Shown here piece by piece: positions 27,801 through 35,786 of a stretch of 64,000 nt of DNA (position 1 is the first letter of the stretch; each line of letters starts with the position of its first letter). The notes under the pieces were generated by a model, which saw only the letters and a list, made by a program, of their open reading frames with translations, did no database searches and was not told the origin of the DNA. The position numbers and the translations under genes are program-made. Source of the stretch: Burkholderiales bacterium (GTDB lineage Bacteria > Pseudomonadota > Gammaproteobacteria > Burkholderiales > Burkholderiaceae_C). Location of the stretch: assembly GCA_021414305.1 (NCBI GenBank), contig JAIOOS010000015.1, positions 186,001 through 250,000 on the forward strand, given 5' to 3'.

Positions 27801-28121
27801 CAAGGGCGCCGTCGCCGTTTCGGCAGGCGGCTCGAGCGGAACCGCCGCGAGCGTCAGCGTCGTCTCGCCCTGCACCAGCGGATGGTCGAACAGCTGGCGA
27901 AAGCGCAGCAGCTGCTGGCGCAGGTTGCGCCGCGGATCGTTCGACTCGGGCCACAGCCACGTCGCCACGCGCTCGCGGCTGATGCCGGGCTCCAGGGCGG
28001 CCAGCGCCAGCAGCGCCGCGGCGCGTCGTTCGAGCGCCACGGCGCCGCCGTCGGGCAGCAGGACGGCCGGCCCGCCGAACAGACGAAGCCGCAGCGGCGA
28101 CGGCCGGGCGGGGTCTTGCAT
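24819..28121 (-). CDS. BTAD/AAA-ATPase/TPR transcriptional regulator (third copy)
   Basis: A 1100-residue protein. The N-terminus has a winged-helix-like segment (LRLRLFGGPAVLL, then RRNLRQQLLRFRQLF) and a BTAD domain to about residue 220. The ATPase has Walker A GEAGMGKS (266-273) and the Walker B region AVDDLHFAD. The C-terminal half is TPR-like (blocks such as LERFDLAMAV and AREHLQACIRR). It shares the architecture of the two regulators at 1-7018 but is clearly more diverged. The ATG at 28121 is chosen because the DNA-binding domain starts right after it; an in-frame ATG also lies at 28148. It follows the Ig/RCC1 lipoprotein gene by 34 bp on the same strand and converges on the CHAT operon, so either may be related to its function. 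Confidence 0.85.
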   Translation of the reverse strand: MQDPARPSPLRLRLFGGPAVLLPDGGAVALERRAAALLALAALEPGISRERVATWLWPESNDPRRNLRQQLLRFRQLFDHPLVQGETTLTLAAVPLEPPAETATAPLLAGQDYDECEDFSEWLQAQRETRRSSRAAALGEVLALAETEQRWDDAIACAQQQLAEDPFAEAHHRTLIRLHYLDQDVARARAAFRALQRLLEEELGARPSGETLALMRLVEQAGAESLAPVRVWATALQRPPRMVGRTRELQAVHRALAEGRALLLLGEAGMGKSRLLAEALQVSAGHVVVKAQAGDAGVPYATLARLLRRLLELRRLQPEPGALARLLPEIGPITTMPLAMPADGERLVLQSAIEQVVAQARLRAVAVDDLHFADDASLEMLSALAGAEALSPLAWIFTKRPGEGSAAALALRDVLEEAQRLEVTDVAPLDAAQMVELVQSLNLREIDADAVGERLLRHTGGNPLFALETLKQMLLPGASAKGLPQPASVGALIDRRLKQLSEVALALARVAAIAGPDFSPALAEDVLGRRAIELADAWMELELAQVLRERTFAHDLVLEATLRSVPKAIAEHLHAAMARHLEGRHAEPARLAGHWLAAGDERRALPWLLKAADQARDGLRRREEAEFLEQAATIAAEQGDAGTPSAHALWMRAHQALECVDGEVGAMRALDRALAHARSPRERLEVLAMRVSSQVKQIDLTAAIADGREALRLASEQGDDRMTVAVLMPLAIALSTYGQGSEAAALLDAHWPVVERLGDPEPTIFIEHGVVLDNLGRPLEARASHRRGVELALLHRQHSEFVMGSKNHAVNHIDTGELEAAMALLEAGERERRAHDALHGINHLSWNLQAIVLRDLGRYAESLERFDLAMAVTSEQLPARLPLDRLHRAWLWAWIGQWARAQQDLAAHDDYGVLPAWVQARALQLRARLGQWRGLPLGDLCELARARVGDGALRTVKDSIEIDAALATGLQSAAAAASAHDYLGALRERARHDGYFGLRWAAELACARLASKAGRQEAAREHLQACIRRPATEVPLDCALGHWWHALWRLSQQLDAREGAEASRAEGVAWIHRTLHNALPDEFHTSFRHAVAAHRELLAG

Positions 28122-28155
28122 GCCCGAATGATCGCCGACGCGGAGCATCCCGGCG

Positions 28156-31100
28156 TCAAGGCACCATGACCATGCCCGCCTCGGTGCGCGTGCCGCCGTC
28201 CACGCCGTCGCCCAGCGCACCGCGCAGGCCGCTGCCCCAGGCATAGACGACGTTGCCCGGACCGATGACCAGCGCGTGAGCGTAGCTCGCCGACAGCGCG
28301 GTGAATCCGGTCACGGTCGAAGGCACCGGGCGCGGGATGGGCTGGTTGGCGGTGACGCCGGGCCCGCGCAGGCCGTTGCTGTCGCGCGCGCCCCAGCCCA
28401 GGATCTGCCCGTTCTTCAGCGCCAGCGTGGCGCCCGTGGTGGTGCCGACGATCGCCGAGACGCCGGTCAGCAGGTCGGCGCAGGGCAGGCCGGTGCAGGT
28501 CTCGGCCAGCACCGGCAGCGGGCCGAGGATGCTCCCGCCGATCACGCTGCCGAGCCCCAGTTCGCCGTTGGCGTCGTAGCCGCTGGTCATCACCGAGCCA
28601 TCGGCCCGCACCACGAACAGCGAGTAGTAGAAGCTCATGCCGAAGCTGCGCGCCTTGCCCCAGGTCACCGGCAGCTGGATCGGGCCGCCGCTGCCGCCCA
28701 CCGGCCCGCCGCCGACCGACGGCACGCCGAAGCCGCCGTAGGGGTTGGCGCCCAGGCCGTACACGCGCCCGTCCTCCAGCGCGATCGCGAGCCCTGGCGA
28801 GCCCGAGGTCGTCTTGCCGGTGAAGATGACCGCCGGCGGCGAATCGATCGGCAGGCCCGGCATCGCAAAGGCGACACCGGTGGATTCGTAGCCACGCGAC
28901 TGCAGCGAACCGACGAACCACACGGTCTTGGCCGAACCGGCGTTGCAGTCGGTGGCGGCGCCGGTGCTGTCGACAGCGCGGATCATCGCCAGCTGCTCGC
29001 CGCCGCCGGCGATGGCGCACACCCGGTCCACCGGCCGCGGTACGTTGTTCACGCGTTCCAGCACTTCTACCGGCGCCGCTTCGTTGTAGCGCGTCGCAAT
29101 CGAGCTGCCGAGGCTGCCGTTGCCGTCGCCGCCGCGGCCATCGCTGCCAGCGTACGCGTTGCCCCAGTGGAGCACGCGGCTGCCGGTGCTGCCGGGCTCG
29201 CCCTTCAGGGCCCAGAAGCTGTTGAACCAGCCGCTGATGGCGCGCACGTCGCTCAGCACGGTCGGGTACATGCGCACCGGGCGCAGGGCCGGTGCGACCG
29301 TCTGGTTGACGTACTGCACCGTGCCGTTGGCCCGATGCACCGAGCCCCAGCCCCACACCGTGCGATCCGGCCGCAGCACCATGCTCCATTCCTGCCCGGC
29401 CACGATCTGCGTGGCGGTCAGGGCGTTGGCGGGGACGGCGGGGGTCACCGTGAGCCTGGCGTCGCGGCTGGTCGTGCAGCGGTTGTCGGCGATGGGGCCG
29501 TTGCAGACGATCACGCGCACCGTCGCACCGTCGTCGCTGGCCTGCAACGGGCCGATGTCGAAGGTGCTGCCCCCCAGCGGCGTGGTCGGCGCGCCGATGC
29601 GTGTCCAATAGTGGAACAGCGGCCCGTTGGCGCTCGCCACCACGCTGAAGGTGGCGGTGCCGCCTTCGGGCGCGGTGACGTCGGCCAGATCCTGCGTGAT
29701 GACGGGCACGGCAGCTCCCGCGGTCACCGTCAGCACCGCACCGTTGCCGATCGCCACGCCGCCTGCGCTGTAGACGACGACGTTGAAGATCGCGCCGTTG
29801 TCGGCGCTGGTGGTGTCCGGGGTCGTGTAGCCGGTGCAGGAGATCGCCCCTGGGATGGCTACGCTGTTGCGTGTCCAGAGGCATTCCGGCGCGGGGTTGC
29901 CAGTGACTGCCAGGCTGAACGTTGCTCGCTGACCTTCGAGCACTGCACGGTTGGTCAGCGGAGCCGCGATGCTCGGTGCGCCAGGCGCTGGCGACACGAC
30001 CAGACCAGCGGCGGTGCTCGTCACAGTGCCGGCGCCATTGCTCACCAGCACCGTGTAGTCGCCGGCGTCACCGGCCTGCGCGGATTCGATGCGCAGCACG
30101 GGCGAGCTGGCGCCCGCCACGTCGACACCGTTGCGCTGCCAGCGGTAGGCCAATGGCCCGCTGCCGCTGGCGCCCACCGCCAGCAGTGCCGGTTGGCCGA
30201 CCTGCACCGCGACGCCGACAGGCGCCGTGTTGATGGTCGGCGCCGTGAGCGTGCCGCCGGCGCCGACATTCAGCTGGGCGACGTTGCTGGTGGCGACGCC
30301 GCTGGCGTTGGACACCACCACGGCGTAGGCGCCGCGGTCGGCGTCGCCGACGCTGGCGATCGTGTAGACGGCCGCCGTCGCGTCGGTGATGTTCACCCCG
30401 TCGCGCTGCCACTGATAGGCCAGCGCACCGGGGCCGGCGGCGACGGCGAAGCTGGCCGACGAGCCGGCTGGCACCGTCAACGAAACCGGTTGGCCGGTGA
30501 TCACCGGCGGCGTGCCGGTGTTCGCGCCCTGCGTCACGGTCAAGCGCGCCGCCGTGCTGAGCACCGTCGCTTCGACGTTGCTGGCCTCCAGCTGGTAGAG
30601 GCCGGCGTTGCCGGCGTTCACGCTGTTCAGCGTCAGCAGCGGGCCGTTCGCGCCCGGGATGCGCACGCCGTTGAAGCTCCACTGGTAGGACATCGGCTGC
30701 GCGCCGCTGACCGCGGTGGCAAACAGCACCGCGCCGCCGCTGGCGACCGTGGCCGGCGCCGGCTGGGCCGTGAAGACGGGCGGCGCCTGGCCGGTGGTGA
30801 TCTGGATCGTGGCGGCATCGCTCGTCGCCGTGCCGGCCACCGTGGTGTAGGTGGCGCGGAACTGGCGCCCTCGATCGGCCAGGGTGAGCGGCTGCAGGCC
30901 GGTGAGGCGGTCGGTCGCCGACTCGTCGCCCGGGCGGATGTAGGCGGGCGTGCCGCTGCGGTAGCCGGCGCCGACGTCGACCCAGGCTTCGCTGTCGGCC
31001 ATGCGGGTCTGCCAGAGCACGCCTGTGGGCAACGGCAGGCCGCGGTAGGCGACGGTCATGTCGACCGTCTGCCCGACGTCGTAGAGGCGGCCGAGCGGTT

Positions 31101-32580
31101 GTGTCGTGATGACCGGCGGCGGGAAGTTGCTCGACACGCGCAGCTGCATTTCGCGGCTGTAGACGCAGCGCACCGGCAAGTTGCTGGTGCACACACGCAG
31201 CCGGTAGCTGGTGCCGTCGTCGGTGCTGCGGGCGGTGCCGTACAGGTCCCCGCCGGTGCTGCTCTCCACCAGCCAGATGCCGGGCGGGAAGTCGAGCGTG
31301 ACGTACTGCGGCGGCGGCACTGCGGCCCACAGGCTGCTGCCGCGCACACGCTGCTGCCAGATCGAGAACGCGGGCACCGGCGACACCCAGCCGGCGGGCT
31401 GGCTCACCAGCTGCCCGGGCAGCCGGTCCAGCGTCGCCGGCGGGTGTGCCGTGATCAGCATGTCGTCGATCGGGAAGCCGCGCGCCACCAGGAGGGGTTG
31501 GGCGGAAATCGGGATCTCCCAGCCGTTCCAGCCCTCGGTGCAGAAGAGCACCAGTCTCTGCATCGTCGCCCAGGTGTCGACCACCGCGTTGCCGGGCAGG
31601 TCGGTCGTCGGCACACCGGTCCACGGGTCCGGGTCGGGCGGGTTCCACTGGCTCAAGGAGGCGTTGACCGTCTCGACTGAGGTGTAGCCGGTGTCGCGTG
31701 CGATCGGTGTCGCCACGTCGCCGTAGATCGGCCAGGTGCCGTCGTTGGGCACGTAGGCGGCCAGGCGCGCGCCGCGGATCGAAGCGGGGTCGGTCGCGAC
31801 ACGGTTGATGCCGCCCGTGCTGCCGTCGCTCGGCAGCCGGTAGATCACGGCGCTGGTCGTCTCGCTGCTGACGGAGAAGTCGCCTCGGCAGCTCTGGGCC
31901 AGCGCCGACTGGCCGCCGATGCGCAGGTTCACGCGCACCTGCGCCGGGTCGTCGGCGGCCTGTTGCAGCACGAGGCGTGCGCCGTTGCCGGTCAGCGGCA
32001 GCGTGTTCCAGGCGTTCTGCAGCTGTGCCGTCACCACGGACACGGTCGGATCGGGCTGGCTCGGCGGCTGCGGCGCGAAGAAACCGTTGCGCGGCACCGG
32101 CACGACGATGAAGAACGAGAAGCTCTGCACCTGTACCGCCACGGTGCCGCCTTCGTCCACCGCCTCCAGCAGCAACTGCCAGCGCTGGCCCGGCATGCCT
32201 TTCATCACCGCCGGCCGCTGGTCGGCACGCAGCGACGAGGCGTCGTAGGGGATGCGCACCGTCACCGGCTGGCGGAAGTTCTGCCCGTGCGGCGTGACCG
32301 CGAAGGTGCTGCTCACGGGGACGAAGCGCGACGGCAGGGGCGGCGCGCCGGTGTTGTCGCGGGCGATGCTGACGGCGGCGTCGGCTCGCAGCGCCCCCGC
32401 CGGCACCTCGACCGAGGCGCCGTCGACGCCGAGCACGCGGCCGCCGGCCGTGCCCAGCACGGCCTGGCCGGCCGGGCGTTGTTCCGGCTCTGCGGGTCCG
32501 GCGTCGCCGCTGCCACCGCCTCCACAGGCAGCCAGGAGGACGAGGACGGTGTTCGCGATGATGGCCCGGATGCGCTGCAT
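28156..32580 (-). CDS. large lipoprotein with Ig-like domains and RCC1-type repeats
   Basis: A 1474-residue exported protein. The lipobox is LLAAC followed by GGGGSGD (Cys about residue 19). A ZU5-like segment (GTAGGRVLGVDGASVEVPAGAL) comes next. At least four Ig-like modules lie in the middle, each with the YQWQRDGV-like and GDYTVLVSN-like core. The C-terminal third holds RCC1/beta-propeller-type repeats (WSMVLRPDRTVWGWGS, LALKNGQILGWGARDSNG, HALVIGPGNVVYAWGSG). The protein is probably anchored at the outer membrane and used in binding or adhesion; no catalytic motif is visible. The ATG at 32580 has GGGAG at a suitable distance and gives a clean signal peptide. The third BTAD regulator lies 34 bp downstream. 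Confidence 0.83.
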   Translation of the reverse strand: MQRIRAIIANTVLVLLAACGGGGSGDAGPAEPEQRPAGQAVLGTAGGRVLGVDGASVEVPAGALRADAAVSIARDNTGAPPLPSRFVPVSSTFAVTPHGQNFRQPVTVRIPYDASSLRADQRPAVMKGMPGQRWQLLLEAVDEGGTVAVQVQSFSFFIVVPVPRNGFFAPQPPSQPDPTVSVVTAQLQNAWNTLPLTGNGARLVLQQAADDPAQVRVNLRIGGQSALAQSCRGDFSVSSETTSAVIYRLPSDGSTGGINRVATDPASIRGARLAAYVPNDGTWPIYGDVATPIARDTGYTSVETVNASLSQWNPPDPDPWTGVPTTDLPGNAVVDTWATMQRLVLFCTEGWNGWEIPISAQPLLVARGFPIDDMLITAHPPATLDRLPGQLVSQPAGWVSPVPAFSIWQQRVRGSSLWAAVPPPQYVTLDFPPGIWLVESSTGGDLYGTARSTDDGTSYRLRVCTSNLPVRCVYSREMQLRVSSNFPPPVITTQPLGRLYDVGQTVDMTVAYRGLPLPTGVLWQTRMADSEAWVDVGAGYRSGTPAYIRPGDESATDRLTGLQPLTLADRGRQFRATYTTVAGTATSDAATIQITTGQAPPVFTAQPAPATVASGGAVLFATAVSGAQPMSYQWSFNGVRIPGANGPLLTLNSVNAGNAGLYQLEASNVEATVLSTAARLTVTQGANTGTPPVITGQPVSLTVPAGSSASFAVAAGPGALAYQWQRDGVNITDATAAVYTIASVGDADRGAYAVVVSNASGVATSNVAQLNVGAGGTLTAPTINTAPVGVAVQVGQPALLAVGASGSGPLAYRWQRNGVDVAGASSPVLRIESAQAGDAGDYTVLVSNGAGTVTSTAAGLVVSPAPGAPSIAAPLTNRAVLEGQRATFSLAVTGNPAPECLWTRNSVAIPGAISCTGYTTPDTTSADNGAIFNVVVYSAGGVAIGNGAVLTVTAGAAVPVITQDLADVTAPEGGTATFSVVASANGPLFHYWTRIGAPTTPLGGSTFDIGPLQASDDGATVRVIVCNGPIADNRCTTSRDARLTVTPAVPANALTATQIVAGQEWSMVLRPDRTVWGWGSVHRANGTVQYVNQTVAPALRPVRMYPTVLSDVRAISGWFNSFWALKGEPGSTGSRVLHWGNAYAGSDGRGGDGNGSLGSSIATRYNEAAPVEVLERVNNVPRPVDRVCAIAGGGEQLAMIRAVDSTGAATDCNAGSAKTVWFVGSLQSRGYESTGVAFAMPGLPIDSPPAVIFTGKTTSGSPGLAIALEDGRVYGLGANPYGGFGVPSVGGGPVGGSGGPIQLPVTWGKARSFGMSFYYSLFVVRADGSVMTSGYDANGELGLGSVIGGSILGPLPVLAETCTGLPCADLLTGVSAIVGTTTGATLALKNGQILGWGARDSNGLRGPGVTANQPIPRPVPSTVTGFTALSASYAHALVIGPGNVVYAWGSGLRGALGDGVDGGTRTEAGMVMVP

Positions 32581-32713
32581 GAAAGGTCTCCCAGCTGCCG
32601 ATGCGCGGGTTGTAGGCAACGTCGCGTCACGCAAACGTCACGTGGGGACCTGTCGTCTCCCTCTCTTTCGGGGGCCGGATGTCGCTTGCAGGGCCTTGGG
32701 TTCGAAGACCGGG

Positions 32714-33454
32714 TCAGGCGTTGAAGCTCTGAAAGCCCCCGGCACGAAGCGTCAGCACCAGCGTGTCACGGTGGCCGTAGGCTTCCAGCGGTTGGATCGG
32801 CGTGCTCTCGTGGATCACGCGCGCATCGTCGAGCAGCAGGCAACTCCAGGGCTCCTGCAGCGTGAAGCGAACTCCGGTTGGCCCGTCGGCATCGAAGACG
32901 CGGGTCTCGCCGCCCTTGATGCCTTCGCGGCCCACGAGCAGCACCGCCACCAGGTCGACGCCGTCGCGGTGCGCGCCTTCGGGCGTGGGCCGGCCGATGC
33001 CGTCGGTGGTGTCGATGCGGAACTGATGCGCCTCGACGTACCAGGGCTGGTCGCCGCGCAGCGACGAGGCGAGTCGGCCCATCGCCAACAGCATCTTCTG
33101 CCACGCCTCGCGAGCCACGACCCCCGCCGTGATCGGCTCGAACCAGCGTTCCAGTCCGCCGTGCAGGGCGTTGTATTCGATCGGCTGCCAGTGCGGGCGA
33201 TGCGGTACCGGCTCGACCTCGCCGCCCCGGACCACGAAGCAGGAGTGGCGTCGCCGACGGTAGTGCCCGCCGTCGCGCAGGTAGGTGTCGGGCGCGAGTT
33301 CGTCCCACGAGGAGCGCATGGCGTCGAACGCGGTCAGCGGCGCCCCGACCAGCGCCGCGAAGCCGGCCGGGTCGAGGACCGCCTGTCCCTGCTCGGCAAG
33401 CGCGACCCCGGCCTGCTCGGGCGGGGTGATCGGCGCGGCGAACGGCGCCTTCAC
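32714..33454 (-). CDS. 2OG-Fe(II) dioxygenase family protein (PF10014 type)
   Basis: A 246-residue protein of the family that includes bacterial L-isoleucine dioxygenase. The iron triad is His162-x-Asp164 (PTPEGAHRDGVDLV) and His215 (VIHESTPI). YLRDGGHYRRRRHSCF and WYVEAHQFRI are family hallmarks. It starts at GTG 33454, forming a GTGA overlap with the stop of the methionine synthase gene, so translation is coupled. Family members hydroxylate amino acids or unknown small molecules. The coupling suggests a role in methionine synthesis or methyl-donor supply, which is inference. Confidence 0.85.
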   Translation of the reverse strand: MKAPFAAPITPPEQAGVALAEQGQAVLDPAGFAALVGAPLTAFDAMRSSWDELAPDTYLRDGGHYRRRRHSCFVVRGGEVEPVPHRPHWQPIEYNALHGGLERWFEPITAGVVAREAWQKMLLAMGRLASSLRGDQPWYVEAHQFRIDTTDGIGRPTPEGAHRDGVDLVAVLLVGREGIKGGETRVFDADGPTGVRFTLQEPWSCLLLDDARVIHESTPIQPLEAYGHRDTLVLTLRAGGFQSFNA

Positions 33455-34482
33455 GCGAACCGCGCGTCCGCCAGTGCCGCGCCTTTCGCCAGTGCCGCGA
33501 GCTTCGCCTCGGCGACTTCGCGGCGCATCGGCGCGAGGCCGCAGTTGGTGCAGGCGATGAGCCGCTCCCGGGGCACGAACTGCAACGCCCGGCCGATGGT
33601 CTCGGCGATCTCCTCGGGCGTCTCGATCACGTCGGAGGCGACGTCGATCACGCCGACCATGACGTCCTTGCCTTCGAGCAGGCGCATCAGCTCGGGCGGC
33701 ACTTGCGAGTGGAAGCACTCGAGGGACACCTGGTCGATCGCGCTCTTCGACAAAGCGGGGAAGACCTGCTCGTACTGGCGCCACTGCTCGCCGAGCGTCG
33801 CCTTCCAGTCGACGTTGGCCTTGATGCCGTAGCCGTAGCAGATGTGCACCGCGGTCTTGCACTTCAGCCCCCGGGCGGCGCGCTCGAGCGCGGCGACGCC
33901 CCACTCGGCGGCCTCGGCCATGTAGACGTTGAACGCGGGCTCGTCGAACTGGACGATGTCGACACCGTCGGCCTCGAGCGCGAGGGCTTCCTGGTTGAGC
34001 AGCTCGGCGAAGGCGAAGGCGAGCTTGATCCGCCCTTCCTTGCCTTCGCCGTAGAAGCGGTCGGCGACCGTGTCGACGATCGTCATCGGGCCCGGCAGGG
34101 TGAACTTGAGCTGGCGGTCGGTGTGGGCACGGGCCAGGCGCGCCTCCATCGCGTGCACCCGCCCGGCCAGGCGCAGCGGGCCCGTGACCTGCGGCACCAT
34201 CGCGTCGTAGCGGTTGTTGCGGATGCCCATCTTCACCTTGTGCTCGAAGTCGATGCCTTCGACCCGGGCGAGGAAGCCGTGCACGAAGTGCTGGCGCGAC
34301 TGCTCGCCGTCGCCGACGACCGAGAGTCCCGCGTCCTCCTGCACCTTGAGCCAGAGCAGGGTCGCGTCGGCCTTGGCGCGGTCGAGCTCGGGGCCGCTGG
34401 CCTTCCACTCGGGCCAGAGCTTCTCGGTTTCGGCGAGCCACGATGGCTTGGGCAGGCTGCCGGCAATGGCGGTTCGGAACAT
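33451..34482 (-). CDS. core methionine synthase lacking the folate-binding domain (MesD-like)
   Basis: A 343-residue cobalamin-independent methionine synthase catalytic domain. It has the MetE zinc ligands His213 and Cys215 (AVHICYG), Glu255 (SLEC) and Cys314 (TNCGLAP), plus FTLPGPMTIVDT and VDIVQFDEPAF. It is half the length of MetE (about 750 residues) because the N-terminal folate half is absent. Short core synthases (MesA-MesD) are known to use methyl donors other than methylfolate. This sequence looks most like the MesD group by memory; assignment needs a tree. MesD normally partners the oxygenase-like MesX (DUF1852), whereas here the overlapping gene is a 2OG-Fe dioxygenase. The ATG at 34482 begins at the conserved FRTAIAGSLPKP. 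Confidence 0.85.
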   Translation of the reverse strand: MFRTAIAGSLPKPSWLAETEKLWPEWKASGPELDRAKADATLLWLKVQEDAGLSVVGDGEQSRQHFVHGFLARVEGIDFEHKVKMGIRNNRYDAMVPQVTGPLRLAGRVHAMEARLARAHTDRQLKFTLPGPMTIVDTVADRFYGEGKEGRIKLAFAFAELLNQEALALEADGVDIVQFDEPAFNVYMAEAAEWGVAALERAARGLKCKTAVHICYGYGIKANVDWKATLGEQWRQYEQVFPALSKSAIDQVSLECFHSQVPPELMRLLEGKDVMVGVIDVASDVIETPEEIAETIGRALQFVPRERLIACTNCGLAPMRREVAEAKLAALAKGAALADARFA

Positions 34483-34559
34483 CGCGCTGTCTCCCGCTTT
34501 CTCTCGTTGTCGCGGCGCGCCGAGGGTCCGCGTCGCGCCGCATTTGCTACCGTCGGCCC

Positions 34560-35786
34560 GTGAACGCCGAAGCCGAACCCGCGCCGACGAGCGAGGCGCC
34601 GCTGCCTGCCGTCGAGCGCATCGCGGCGCTCGACGTGCTGCGCGGCGTCGCACTGTTCGGCATCTTCATTATGAACATGCCGGGCTTCACGCACTCGGTG
34701 TTCACGCCCCCGCCGCCCGACGCGAGCGGCCTCGACAAGCTCGTCGACGCGCTGCGCGAGCTGCTCTTCGCCGGCAAGTTCAACCTGATGTTCGGCCTGC
34801 TGTTCGGCATCGGCTTCAACCTGCAGCTCGGCCGGCTCGAAAAGGCGAGTCCCGGCGGCCATGCGACGCAGGTCTACGCGCGCCGGCTGGCGGTGCTGCT
34901 GGCGATCGGCCTGGTCCATGCCGCGCTGCTCTGGTCGGGCGACGTGCTCGTGGTCTATGCGGTGCTCGGCTTCGCGCTGCTCGCCATGCGCCGCCTGCCC
35001 GACGCGGCGGTGCTCGTCCTGATCGGCCTGTGCCTGCTCTATCCGGCCCTCTCCGATGCGTTGCGGCCGCTGCTGCTCTCGTTCTCGACCGAGGCCGTCG
35101 GCGCCTTCCAGTACGAGGAGTTCGAGGCCTCGAACGCCCTCGCCTTCGGCAAGGGGTCGTTCCTCGACGCGGTCCGCGAGACCGCACGGATCTTCGTCTG
35201 GGGCTACACCTCGCCGCTCGGCCTGTTCAGCTACGCCGCCTTCTACGTGCAGATGGCCACCGGCATCCTGCTCGGCTTCCTGGTCGGCCGGCACCACTGG
35301 GTCGAGCGCATGCCGGCGCTGCGCGAGCCGATGCGCCGGGCGGGGCTGGGCGCGCTCGGCGTCGCCCTGCTCGCCGGCGCCTGCTGGCTCGCCGCCGGAG
35401 GGGCCGGCACCGAGCCGGGCGCGAGCAATGTGCCGGCGACGCTGGCCCGAACGGTCGGTCGGGCCGCGCTGATGGCGTTCTATGCGCTCGTCGTGCTGCA
35501 GTTGCTCGAGCTGCCTTGGGCCGCACGGTTGCTGCGGCCGTTCGCTTTCGCCGGACGGATGCCGCTCAGCAACTACCTCCTGCAGACGCTGATGGGCAGC
35601 TTCATCTTCTACGCCTGGGGGCTCGGCTTCTGGGGCCGGGCCACGCCGCTGGTCGAAGTGCTGCTGCCGATCGCGCTGTTCCTCGCCGTGCAGCTGCCGC
35701 TCAGCGCCTGGTGGCTCTCGCGCTTTCGCTACGGCCCGGTGGAATACGTCTGGCGCCGGCTCACCTACGGCCGGCTCGGCGACTGA
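34560..35786 (+). CDS. DUF418 family membrane protein
   Basis: A 408-residue polytopic membrane protein with around eight or more hydrophobic segments. The DUF418/YeiB family is recognisable from RIAALDVLRGVALFGIFIMNM at the start, the FNLMFGLLFGIGF motif, and the C-terminal GRMPLSNYLLQTL. The function is unknown; a transport role is often assumed. The start is the GTG at 34560. It is divergent from the methionine synthase (77 bp). Its last 22 bp overlap the end of the opposing flavin-dependent oxidoreductase gene. Confidence 0.88.
   Translation: MNAEAEPAPTSEAPLPAVERIAALDVLRGVALFGIFIMNMPGFTHSVFTPPPPDASGLDKLVDALRELLFAGKFNLMFGLLFGIGFNLQLGRLEKASPGGHATQVYARRLAVLLAIGLVHAALLWSGDVLVVYAVLGFALLAMRRLPDAAVLVLIGLCLLYPALSDALRPLLLSFSTEAVGAFQYEEFEASNALAFGKGSFLDAVRETARIFVWGYTSPLGLFSYAAFYVQMATGILLGFLVGRHHWVERMPALREPMRRAGLGALGVALLAGACWLAAGGAGTEPGASNVPATLARTVGRAALMAFYALVVLQLLELPWAARLLRPFAFAGRMPLSNYLLQTLMGSFIFYAWGLGFWGRATPLVEVLLPIALFLAVQLPLSAWWLSRFRYGPVEYVWRRLTYGRLGD

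Noticed and set aside
25672..27960. Minus-strand 762-codon frame within the third regulator
   Set aside because: It is a frame-shifted shadow of the regulator, whose own frame contains the Walker motifs.
33451..34482. Truncated metE pseudogene
   Set aside because: All zinc ligands and a proper start are present, and the length matches the natural folate-domain-less core synthases, so it is not a broken MetE.
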